Assembly (NCBI GenBank): GCA_002150815.3
Contig: NDFF03000380.1
Coordinates: 62,001-126,000, forward strand
Length of the DNA: 64,000 nucleotides
Direction of reading: 5' to 3'
Source of the DNA: Grammothele lineata
Lineage: Eukaryota > Basidiomycota > Agaricomycetes > Polyporales > Polyporaceae
The notes beneath the pieces are model-generated. The model was given only the letters and a program-made list of their open reading frames with translations. It ran no database searches and had not been told where the DNA came from. Position numbers and translations under genes: made by a program. Position 1 is the stretch's first letter. Every line of letters starts with the position of its first letter. Below are positions 1 to 9,757 of the stretch, in pieces.

Positions 1-79
1 CCCAAAATTTCGTGACCTGGTACTTTATCTGACGGCGCGCGCGCAGCGAGGCCGGAGTCCCAACTCGCCTCTTCCACAG

Positions 80-2669
80 GCGTTTTCAGATCCCATCTTC
101 GACGAATTCAATGAGAGTTTTGATCAGATGGCGCGGGAGATGGACGAGTTGTATCAGCGGGAAGAGGCAGCTCCCGGGGACACGCAGAACGTGGCTACGT
201 CGAACGCTGTCGACCTGCCGCCTCCGCCTGCTGTCCCAGGACCACAAGTTGGGAGCGCGGGCGCCGACCTCATAAGTCTCACGAGCTCATCCGACTCTGA
301 AGCTCCCGCGCCCCCGCCTCACCCCCGCCCTGCGCTTGCTCGACGTCGCAGCGCGCCTGACAACGGAGATGAACTCGTGCTAAGCAGCTCTTCGGACGAG
401 GGAGGACGCGCGATCCCCGCTTCGGCCCCGCCTGCCCGCCCTACCAATACTCGACCACAGCGCGCGCGCCCGCAGAGCGAAGTAGTCATCATCAACGTTT
501 CCTCCGATTCCGACGAACCTCGGCCTCAGACTCGCGGGCGTCCTGTACCGAATCGCCCCCGCGCCAGCAGCGACCTTCCCCCCCGTCCGCCAGTTGTGAA
601 TCGGAAGCCGCGCGGGACCGCGAACACGTCCCTGCCCGAAGCCATCGGGGTTCCGGCGAACCAGCGAGGCGCACCCGCGACGCCGCGCGCGCGCACCGAC
701 GTCATCGACCCGACGAACCCAGACGAAGAGGCGGTGCCAGCAGCAGCAAAGCGCGAGCGCGCGACCCACGCGCAGAGTGCCAGTAGCGCGACAGACGAGG
801 AGCGTCGCCCACCGCCTGCGAAGAAGCGAGCGCCTCCCGCGAAGCCTGGGTGTGCCGCTGAGGCGGGGCGTCTCCGCGAAGAGACTAGGACGCCGAACCG
901 CGGATCGCGCGCGCCACAACATCCTCGCGCACCCAAACGCACACGCATCACGACGGTTGACATCGACTTGACATTGTCGGATGAAGGCCACGACGCTGCG
1001 CCGCCGGCCAAGAAACCGCGCGCCAACCAGGAGTCCAAGGAGGGCGAACAGGACGCGCGAGGCGCGCGTGCCGCCCCGGCCGCGGTCACGCCGCGCGCCC
1101 CGAGCGTGCCAGAGGGTAATCCTCGCGCGAGTCCACGCGAGGACGTTTTCGGACCAGTTCGCGTGCCGATGCCCCGTACGTCCAGTTCGTGCACGAACGC
1201 GCTCGCCTCGAACGAGACGCGAGCGTCCCCGGCGACGTCAGCCTCGAACCGCCTTCCTGGTGAGAGCCCTCGTCCACTCTACGAGCTAGAAATCGTCTAA
1301 TGCATCGCAGCTTCAGCGCCCTCTGCTCCCACGGACGGCCAACCCAAGGCGAACGCGGAGACGAGCGCGACCACGGAGCACTCGTCGTCGTCCAATGCAG
1401 ACGGTGAGTACACGCGTTTCTAGTAGTGATAGAGGTGAAACTGATGGGGATTACACACCCAGGAGATCGACGGGACTCATCTTCCACGGGCAGACCTGTC
1501 TCCGTCGACGAAGCCGGCTCAGATCCTGCCTGCGTGCCCTCGACTGACGCCGCGCGTGAGCGTGTTCATCCTTAACGTGGCTCCTTCGACCGCTAACCTG
1601 CACCTCGCAGCTCCCGCGGCCCCGCCTGAGGAGACGCGAATCGACATCGCGTCCCTTCCGGATCACATCAAGAAGCAAATCCAACCGCCGCTATATCACC
1701 TCGCCCTGTCGAACTACGTTGGCCCGCTCGAGCACATGCGCAGTCGCCGGGCGCTTCGTGCGCAGAGGGATGCAGAGTACGTGCAGCGGTGTGCTCGGGA
1801 ACTCCTAGCCCGAGAGGCGGCGGCGGCAGCGGCGCGCGCGGCTGACGCTAGCGCTAACAGGGAGTCGCGGGAGGAAGCGTCCGAAGTCCCGCCGGCTGAC
1901 TCGTTGGCGGGGGCTGTTGGTACGAGCAACGGCACCCAGGGAGGCGCCATTCACGAGCCTCAACCCACCGCGGAGGGCGACGGAAACGGTGGAGAGGGAG
2001 ACGGAAACGGTGTGGATGCTGGCGTGCCGCGCGAGGACGGGACGCCGGTGGCTGAAGATAGCAGGCCAGCACCAGAACGGCCTGACACGGACGATGTCGC
2101 GACGGACGCGCCGTCGCGTCCTCCAGACGCTCCGGCGCCGCCCAGCGTAGCTGATGCCTCGGAGGACGTGGGAGGGACGAGCGAGGAGGGCGAGCCCGCG
2201 AACGAGGAGCACCCGCCACGTGAGAACTTCTGGGACGTGCCTACGGTGCCCGGGGCAAGGGACATCTTGGAAGAGAGACACTTCATCTGCGAAATTCACG
2301 TCTGGGAAGAGGTATGCGGGAATGTCTTGCACGGTTCTTACGCAACGGCGCTGACGCGTCGGCAACACGTAGGGAGAAGAGGAGCGCATCACGTTCCATC
2401 TGGGTTGTCGCGCACCAGTGGGGTGGCTGATCCCGTGGTCGCATGAAGTCGTTTCGCAACGCCTGGTGGGGGCTTTGGACATGGTTTGTCACTTCTGGGA
2501 CTTCGTTAGATGCTGCTGGAGGCCCGCGCGGCTGGACGACCAGTTCGAAGTCAACACGGGGGAGCGACGTCAGTTGCTGTTTCGCCTGGGGCCGCTCGAT
2601 GGGGAGCACCCACCCCCGCCGTGCGTGGGCTTCTACGACATCATAAACCAGTTGTCGAAGCCTATGTGA
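80..2669 (+). CDS. Disordered protein with four SUMO-interaction-like motifs (5' end outside window)
   Basis: The family is not recognised. The frame is already open at an acceptor (AG at 78-79), so the gene begins upstream. Exons read about 80-1259, 1311-1403, 1463-1555, 1611-2311 and 2373-2669; all junctions keep the frame. The first 400 residues are Pro/Arg/Ser-rich and disordered. Four hydrophobic strands are each followed by Ser/Asp/Glu: LISLTSSSDSE (near 269), ELVLSSSSDE (near 372), VVIINVSSDSDE (near 483) and VDIDLTLSDE (near 958). These fit the SUMO-interacting motif pattern. A middle part is acidic and rich in Asn-Gly and Pro. The last exon is folded-looking, with many Trp, His and Cys. 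Several basic stretches (for example AAKRER, PAKKPR) suggest a nuclear protein. A SUMO-binding nuclear role is inferred from the motifs alone. Confidence 0.7.
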
Positions 2670-2835
2670 CGTCGGACGTCGAGAGCAGCGAAAACACCAT
2701 CTTATCTCATTGTACGTCCGCTTCGAGAGCGTCGCCGTTACCCAGGCTCACTATCATCCCTACCCCTAGCTGTTCTTCGTATCAATGGCGGACCATGTGG
2801 TTGCACCCGTGGATACCGCCTGCATCTTCTTCTCT

Positions 2836-3004
2836 GTGAGTGTCGCGCGTGGCCAGAGGCTACCAGAGCTGAACGCGTCGTCTGGTAGATCCATCACGAA
2901 AACCCATAAAAAGAACGAAAATGTGAGTCTCGCGCGTGGCCAGAGATTGCCTGAGCTGAGACCGTCTTCTGTTAGAACGTTAACCCATAAAAAGAACGAA
3001 ACAT
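2836..3004. repeat. Imperfect tandem duplication, period about 87 bp, two copies
   Basis: Copy 1 starts at 2836 and copy 2 at 2923. Both open with GTGAG followed by a CGCGCGTGGCCAGAG block and both end with CCCATAAAAAGAACGAAA. Each copy starts like a splice donor. The two copies are diverged in the middle. No coding role is evident. Confidence 0.75.
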
Positions 3005-4585
3005 AAAATCTTAGAAACATGTGTCTTGTGGTGGGTACTGATCTCGCCGTTCACGCATTCATGAGCTGACTGAGTGTCCCCAGTGAATCCGTCCTTCTAT
3101 AAGCGACCGCGCCTCCGTCCCATCATCTCCCCACTATCGTACGTCTTCCTAGCTTGCGTGGTGCACGCGCATTGAGGCTGAACGCTTGGGCAGCGACAAC
3201 GTCCCTCAGTCAGCACTGACTCGTCCTCGCGCTCGACTCTAGTGCGTGCATGTTCTCTTCGTCGGTGGTCCTTGTATCTGACGCGCGCGCTCGTCGCAGC
3301 CGGACATTAATACCAACTTCGCGTGCCCAAAGCTGCCCGCGAAGCGCCCTCAAACGACATGTCCCGACGTGCACGGGACCGTTCATCGTCCCGCGCCGTC
3401 ACCAAAAGTACAGCGTGCATGCGGAGATGCACACGTGTTCCCTTGCCGTCGTCATGAGTGAGTCGCGCGGGAGTGGGAAGATGCTCCAGGAGCGTACGCT
3501 GATGACCAAACCTTCAGATCTGGCTGAATCAACCTCCCGGCTCTTTCGCGCTCAGTGCGGGCAAGTCGCCCCTCCCTACTGTTCCAATCCTCCGTAAGTT
3601 GTGCGTGAATAGATAGACGGCGAGAGAGCTGACCGTGAACACAGTTCAGCCATCCGAGTTGAGCTAGAGCAGCGGGGGGCGCGGGATGCTCGAGAGCGAG
3701 ATCAGGAGAGGTATGGTGACTTGTTCTGGGTAGCGTCGTAGGTCTCCACGCGGCACACTGCGTCGCGCACCTCGTAGGTAGAAATTAGTAGCTATTGAAT
3801 GGGTACATCACTTGCGACGATACGGCCGTGCGTCATTCGTGCGTGCGCACCCCACAGCAGAGCACGTTTGCTTTCATGGCAGTGTTGACGCACTCCGAAG
3901 TATACCAACAGTGGGGCCGGCCTGTCGACGCGCAAGCCGACGCCCAACCCCACCAACCTCACTGGTGAGTTGCCCACGATAATGACGAGGTGCCCACCCT
4001 TATCCTAGCTTGTCAGGCGGTGGTCCCTCAAAGCAGTTGTAAGCGTATGGTACCTTTGCTGCCGCACGTACTCGGGCAAGGACGACATAGGCACTGCTCA
4101 TAAGGAGGGCGCCCTGTACGCGCAACCCGTATTGTCCGACCTGTGCTCTCCCTCTCTGAACGACAGGGTCATTGACGTCCGCGCAGGTATCGCCCTCCAC
4201 AACCGAGTCTTGCGCGACTTCGACGTTCCGCCGTTGAAGTCACGCAAGAGCAGCGCTTGCGCGCCACCGCTTCCGTCGGCGAGCGCTCGTCTACCGTCGA
4301 ACTTGGCGCACCGTTCCGCCTGCCTCTCGTCATCCGCGGTCTTGCGTACGTGGGCCATACTCACATCGCGCGCGTTATCTCTGTCTCATCTCTGTCTCAC
4401 TAGTCCTCTTCCTCGTCCTTCGCGCTCGCGCGCTCGTTCTCCTAGTCCTCTCCGTCACCCGGCTGAAACTCCTCTCTGGCAGGATACTCCTGCAGCAACT
4501 ATCCTCCAACGCGTTAATTGCGGCCAGCCTTCACGAAGATGGATGGAGAGCGTCTGGTTGAAGTGCACCGTCAGGTGAGTGATGC
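3005..4585. other. Stretch without a convincing gene
   Basis: Short open stretches exist (for example 3250-3597 and 4132-4578), but none has conserved-looking composition or a splice pattern I can defend. A short 5' exon of the following gene may lie at about 4541-4575 (a small ATG-started reading ending in a GTGAGT donor), but the gap to the next exon would be only about 32 nt. That is too short for a normal intron here, so it is not included in the gene model. Confidence 0.4.
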
Positions 4586-5043
4586 ATGGTCCTATGCCCC
4601 GTGAAGAACGTCGCTGAACGCATCCAGACCTTGCTCGCCATTCTCGGCGACAAGGGGACCAGCGCGAACCTGAAATGGAAGGAGGTTCACGATGTAAGTG
4701 TATACACGAAGTGTTCGGTCACGTACTCACGCGTAGAAAGGCGTTTGGGACCGGTCTGGGCTGGGAGAAGTCGAAGATTGGGAGCGGCATGAAGTACAAG
4801 GCGGGAACCAAGAGCGTGTCGTGGCACCAGGTGAGTCTCTATCTCCACATCGCGTTCTCTGTGTCCCCTTTGCACTACCGCGCTCACCGTGGCGGTCGGC
4901 TTCCAGCACTCCGGCAGAAAGGTCGACGAACAGAGCGTCAAGGAGTAAGTCTTTCATTCAATCGTGTTCGATGGCGTGTTCACCCGTTTGGCAGCATTCG
5001 GCGCGACTTACACAAGTCCGGCATCTTCAAAGAGAACCTCTAG
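4586..5043 (+). CDS. Small HicA-like (dsRBD-fold) domain protein, tentative
   Basis: Exons 4586-4693, 4741-4830, 4907-4944 and 4995-5043 join in frame through GTAAGT/GTGAGT donors to give about 94 residues. The pattern resembles bacterial HicA (YcfA) mRNA interferases and the HicA-like domains found in fungi: a WxEV helix, a GW turn, a GSG followed by a basic strand, a second strand ending in H-x-H, then a helix and SGI. The glycine-serine-histidine motif that carries the catalytic His in bacterial HicA reads GSG here, so RNase activity is doubtful. The start codon is uncertain and the protein may extend upstream. No HicB-like partner is seen next to it. The structure of the gene is well supported; the family assignment is an inference from pattern only. 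Confidence 0.45.
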
Positions 5044-6150
5044 GGCTCGTAGAAGAAGGAGCTCCCCGTTATATTAAAAAGATATTGTATATACATAGCG
5101 CGACATAGCGCGGCATCTATCAATACCCCCACGGTGCGCGCGGCACCGCAATCTACGACGTGCACTTCGGAGGGGTGCCACGGAGTCCTTGGCTACGGCG
5201 TCGAGTATACTTCGTGCCTATTCTGGACGTATGCCACCGCGGTCTAGTGATTAGCACGCACGCGCGTTACATTGGCCCGTTGGAGATAGCGGATGCCGGA
5301 CCCGGTCGTCGGTGCCTAAGCTGGAGCGGCTAGGAGCGGCTGATAACGATCTGCGGTCTCCAATCGCGCGTACTGCGCGGCGGTCGACGAGGGGGACGTT
5401 GGAGGTAAGACCCCTCCCTAATGACGCCCTCACTGGATGCACTATTGTAGTGTGAAGCCTGCAGGCTCTGACTTCGTACGTCTCTCGAGGCGGCACTCTG
5501 CTAGCTAGGGACAAGGAGACTGGAGCGGTACACTGACTTAGGGCGCGTGGGCGCCTGCGGCGCCACAGCCCGCGGCGCGCGGTGCGTGCCTGGACCGGAC
5601 TTTGCGTGTAAGTTGGCCCGCGTGCCGAACGGCCGGGGTTCCGCCTCGCGTGCATCGCGCACGATAATGCATTACTGTTTCCTTACAAGGCAGGAGAGCG
5701 AGCCCGCTCGTGAATAATGCAATAACGATAGTGAGGCTGCTCGATGCCGCCACCATCATCGCGAGGAGCCGTGCTGTGAAGAAGAGGAAGAGGGTCACGC
5801 AACACTTCGTAGAGCCTGGGAACGGCGAGCCGGATGGTAATGCAGACGCTGAGGACAGCGGCGATGATATCATGTGTGCAGCCGACGAGTAGAATCGCGA
5901 ACCATTCATTGTATATCTCTCCCCCGAATAGAACAACCCCCTCTCACGCGATTTTACTGCGTGAACGCTGTCTGCATGACGGATATCATATTCTATGTGC
6001 GCATCGCCGAGTGCTTCTACACAGCTTCTAACATATGTTCTCGAGCTTGTAGGAATGCTTTCGGAAGCACGGAAACTTCTGCAAGTGCGAGGTACTTACA
6101 AAAGGATCTGACATGGCTTCGACAAGCTCTCCGAGCTTCTAGCTTACGGG
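5044..6150. other. Intergenic, no supported gene
   Basis: Open stretches on both strands between 5538 and 5936 overlap each other and show no family motif. The plus-strand reading at 5710-5892 has a KKRKRV-like basic patch but is only 60 residues long. A tRNA-like string at about 5243-5260 was examined and rejected. The segment next to 6150 adjoins the break point of the truncated helicase gene. Confidence 0.4.
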
Positions 6151-6191
6151 AGCTTCGGGAGCTTCGGGACGTCCCAGAAGCTCCCGAAGCT
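6151..6191. repeat. Perfect 15-bp inverted repeat with palindromic loop
   Basis: AGCTTCGGGAGCTTC at 6151-6165 is the exact reverse complement of GAAGCTCCCGAAGCT at 6177-6191. The 11-nt spacer holds the palindrome GGGACGTCCC. AGCTTC and GGGAGCTTC words also repeat just to the left. The hairpin sits exactly where homology of the neighbouring helicase-type gene ends. Confidence 0.9.
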
Positions 6192-8307
6192 AGGGTGCGA
6201 TTTTGCTGATGGGAGACAACAACAAGAGCGACGAGGCTCGCGCCTTGAAGCTGGCGTGCGTGCTCCCAGTACGCGACACGCTTCTTCGCATCTTTGTCGC
6301 GCGCGGCACCGCCCGGCGGCGCGTCGAGCGCGAGCGCGACGGTGACGCCGCGGCGCTTGGCCTCTGGTGGGCCTGCGACGAACTCGGCGTTGGTGTAGAG
6401 CCGGAAGAAGACGGAGTCGTAACCGGAGGTGCGGTACGTGCCCCCTTTGTTGGCAAGAACTTTCTCGAGCTGGGTCTTCCCATTTTTCTTTTGGCGACCG
6501 CTCCACATCTTTGTGAGATCGTCGTGGAGGACGTTGAGAGAAGCGCGTGTCGTTGAGCTGCGAATGAAAATATGAAAGAGTAAACAGCAAGGGAAATCAA
6601 CAGGACGTACATGAGTTCCTCGCGAAGGAGACGGAATTGGATGTCGAGGTGACGTTGCATTGAGTTCGCGGGCAAGTGGTGAGGCGCATCCCCGCAGAAG
6701 ACGGGCAAGTACGGCGCGACGGGTGAGAAGATCTCCTGATGCGTGGGCGCAATACGAATCTCCGAGATACTCGCGTGGTCGTTGTCGTGTCGGCGTCCAT
6801 CGGTACGGAGAGTGCCCGGGGGGACGTACGTCTGTGCGAGCTGGGCAATACGAGCCTGACTACGCTGCTGGGCAGTAACTGCGGACTTAGTCGGTCCGTT
6901 GGTGATGCGGCGTACGACGCCAGTCTCACGCTCGATGATGGCGAGGAGCCGTTCGACCTCCCCGCGGATGTGGTTGATCGCGAGGTTGCGGTTGCGCTCT
7001 GACACGGTAGTGACGGGGTCATCAAAATGCGGGGTGATGGCAGATACGTCCGCCGCCCATATTTCGAACCACCTCGCGAAGTCTTCGATGAATCGCTGTG
7101 TATCCTTGTCGTTTCGGATAACGTCATTGTATCGATTGAAATATCTGGATCGATCAATTAGGTCAACATTGTGGTAATGTGGACAGACGTAGAACTCACT
7201 GGATGAATGCGATGGATAACGTTCTAAACGCCGTCACACCGTCTAGGGAGTTCTGGAGAGCCAGGGAGAGGTCTGGGGTCTGATCCTTCCATGACCAGTT
7301 CCGCATCACAGCTTCCAAACATTTGCGAAGGGTGGAGAAGACGTGCTCGTGATTGTTCTTGATGATTGCGTATAGGAGGCTGAAGGAGACTTCAGCAGGA
7401 AGGCTCAACGCATAAGAAGAGGACGTACTTGATGTTCTTGTGTAGCGTGGATTTTAGAATGAGGTCCGAGGAGAAGAATTGGAAAAGGGGGAAATAACTT
7501 CGCTGGAAGGACAGCACTTTGCCGTTGAAACCAACAGATACATTGACGGGCTCAAAACGGAGTACGTCTCCAATGCGGCTCAGAGTGTTTCCCTGGGCAC
7601 GAGATGTTGGAGGACGAGGGCAAGGTGATGGATAGTACGCGCACCTTCACAACGACGTCTAAGAACTCTTGTGCGTTCTCGGTGTTCTAGCGGACGAGGG
7701 TAGCTCAACTTCCACGTTCGAGCCGTCGAAAGTGGACGAGACGCACCCATGACTTGTTTCTATCGTTCACGCTCGCTAACACCCTAACAAATCCTTGGAC
7801 CTGCGCAGGGCTCTCGAAAAGGTAGTTGTCTCGAGTGAACTCTTTGAGATGGTTGTGCACCTCCCCAGGGTTGAACGAATGCTTCTGGTCGCGCACGGAC
7901 CCAGCGCCAATCGCGAGGCCCTCCGGTGAGAAAAAGTCGGGCGAGGAATCCTCCTGGTCGACTACCGCAGCACCACTTTCTGCTGCCGCCGGTGCCGGGC
8001 CAGCGGGGGTCGTCTGCCTCACGTGCCGGAAGGAGCACTCGAAGCCCCGCGAGCAGTCTCCGGTCGTCCAGAAGAACTGGCAAGTGTTTCGGGGCACGCC
8101 CGACGCTGCGAGACTGGCGGGAGAGCGGGGAGAAGCGCCGGGCGAGGCGGGGGTTCAAGTTTGAGAGCGGCTCCGTGCTGGGGTCGACGGGCCGCCGCCT
8201 CTAGCGGCGGGCGGGGTGCCTCTGTCGTGCGAGAACTTGCACCTATTTCCGAAGCGGCACCCTTGAGGGGTGCTGTAGGACCTGCAGGCTCCTCTACGTT
8301 GGGACAT
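6192..8307 (-). pseudogene. Truncated ZNFX1-type (NFX1-like) helicase, N-terminal half only
   Basis: The ATG is at 8307. Two CCCH zinc fingers of spacing C-X8-C-X5-C-X3-H are visible, one just after the start (8240-8290) and one at about 8023-8082. Further exons carry the helical N-terminal region of fungal ZNFX1-like proteins: blocks LSFQRSYFPLFQF, SDLILKSTLHKNI, SWKDQTPDL, RHDNDHASISEIRIAPTHQE, MQRHLDIQFRLLREEL, GTYRTSGYDSVFF, DAKKRVAYWEHARQLQ. Introns of about 50-60 nt separate them. The similarity stops at about 6195, before the superfamily-1 helicase core and the NFX1 zinc fingers, and the frame then runs through a hairpin to a stop at 6017. An in-frame TGA lies between the two CCCH fingers (8155-8157). 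It could be removed only by an intron with a weak GTCGAC donor. Intact relatives act in RNA surveillance and RNAi-linked pathways; this copy should not encode a helicase. Confidence 0.8.
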
Positions 8308-9058
8308 TGGAGAGGTCGAGGAGAATGGGGGGAGGACGCAGAAGAGATCGGAGAACGCCGAAAGACGACAGGCATGAAGCCGGCGTCAAGACAATCGGAT
8401 TGACCAGAATCGGCTCCCGCGTTTTGGGGACACAACGTTTTGTTCATGGCGCTGCTTCGGATCATACTGTCAGGCTCGAGATATTGGACTACCGGCGATG
8501 TTGCAAACGTACGTCTGCAAGGAGCATCCAAATAACGCGGCGGGGCAGGTATATAAACTCTATCGATTGACCTGCCCAGCATCCGTAGATGCTACACGCA
8601 CTACAACGCTGACCGCTCAACATACGGGCGGAGCGGCTACTAGGAAGACGTCCCCGGTCAGTACTAGTGCTGGCGACACTAAGAGGCGCCGATCAGCGAG
8701 AGGACTCACAAACATACTAAGTGGACGGTGTACACATCTTGATCTGATGGCATGGTGCATGATATGCACTTCAGCAAAGTTGAGAATTGTCTGATTAGAC
8801 ATTGCAGTTATAAGGTCTTCAAATCGAGCAGCTGCCAGCAAGGAACAGCTCGTCTACTCAGAGAGGTTTTTCGAATCAGGGCCGCAGAGGACAGGCGCGC
8901 GCCTCTTTGCCCCACCTCTAACTCCGCGCCGTTCGGAGATTCAACTTTACGCAGTCCGCGACAGATCGTTAGAAGTGCACGAGGGCAGGACACAGCGTAA
9001 ATCATGAACATATTGTCACTCCGGACAATCGTCCTGCTCTTAGGTTCTATCGATCTAC
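8308..9058. other. Intergenic, no supported gene
   Basis: The segment upstream of the truncated helicase holds a TATA-like TATATAAA at about 8551 on the plus strand, with no gene following it in that direction. The long minus-strand reading across 8019-8582 is a shadow of the zinc-finger exon in another frame. Confidence 0.4.
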
Positions 9059-9757
9059 TTATCTACGTACACGCACTGGCAACCAAACGGACGTCACGAA
9101 CCAGACGCACACCACGAACGGCAACACCAATGCAAGACACGCGACTGCAAGCACGACAGCGCCACCCATCCCGGTCAGCACCACCTTCCAGACAGGACCT
9201 AAGCCGGGGTCAGGGCGCATGATCTCGGCAACCGCAGCTCCTGCCCCGCCTCCGACCTCAGCAATCAAGGTCAACGCCACAGGACCGATATCAGTTGTGG
9301 GCCGGGCGAGCAGCTGGTTGGCGACAACGCAAGCGGTCCCAACGAGCACCGCGAGTACCGCACAGCCGGCGGCAAGCCCGGCGACCATGGTGCGCGTGAG
9401 GACGTGGCGACCGAGTTCCTCCCCGTACGCGAAGACGGCGTGGCCGACCGCGAAGAACACAATGCTTGCGACGAACGAGTATACGAATGCCGAGAGGATG
9501 GCGGTGCAGACATCCGAGGCCCTGCTGTTCCCCAGATGGATGAGGGGGATGCTGCAGTAACAGCCGTAACGGCGCTCGGTATGGACCCGGCCCAAGCCAG
9601 TACTGCTTCCCCGGGTCGCGAGGCCTGGTCCTGTGGCGGAAGGAAAGTCCCAGTTGGGCGAACTGGGGTACGATTCTCCGTAGGGCAAAGCTGAGAACGG
9701 GCTAGAGGTGGCGGTGAGCTTGACCTGGCAGGGAGGCGGGAGCTCGGTCTGGACCAT
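9059..9757 (-). CDS. Small multi-span membrane protein, unknown function
   Basis: An uninterrupted frame of 232 residues starts with ATG at 9757. The first 80 residues are Pro/Ser/Gly-rich with no signal peptide. Hydrophobic segments follow at about residues 84-110, 124-150, 158-178 (weaker, Ala/Gly-rich) and 192-226, ending in a short basic tail (VRVRR). That gives three or four membrane spans. A single charged loop (GEELGRHVLTRT) separates the first two. No family motif is recognised. The unusual N-terminal part, with a CTGCAG acceptor-like site near residue 69, leaves open that the true first exon lies elsewhere and that the N-terminus shown is partly intronic. Confidence 0.55.
   Translation of the reverse strand: MVQTELPPPCQVKLTATSSPFSALPYGESYPSSPNWDFPSATGPGLATRGSSTGLGRVHTERRYGCYCSIPLIHLGNSRASDVCTAILSAFVYSFVASIVFFAVGHAVFAYGEELGRHVLTRTMVAGLAAGCAVLAVLVGTACVVANQLLARPTTDIGPVALTLIAEVGGGAGAAVAEIMRPDPGLGPVWKVVLTGMGGAVVLAVACLALVLPFVVCVWFVTSVWLPVRVRR

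Noticed and set aside
380..1194. Minus-strand frames opposite the SUMO-motif gene
   Set aside because: High GC removes stops on both strands. Only the plus strand has consistent splicing and motif structure.
5238..5310. tRNA-like string with GGTCTAGTGATTAGCAC
   Set aside because: It resembles an A box, but no B box, no acceptor stem and no T-loop can be formed downstream.
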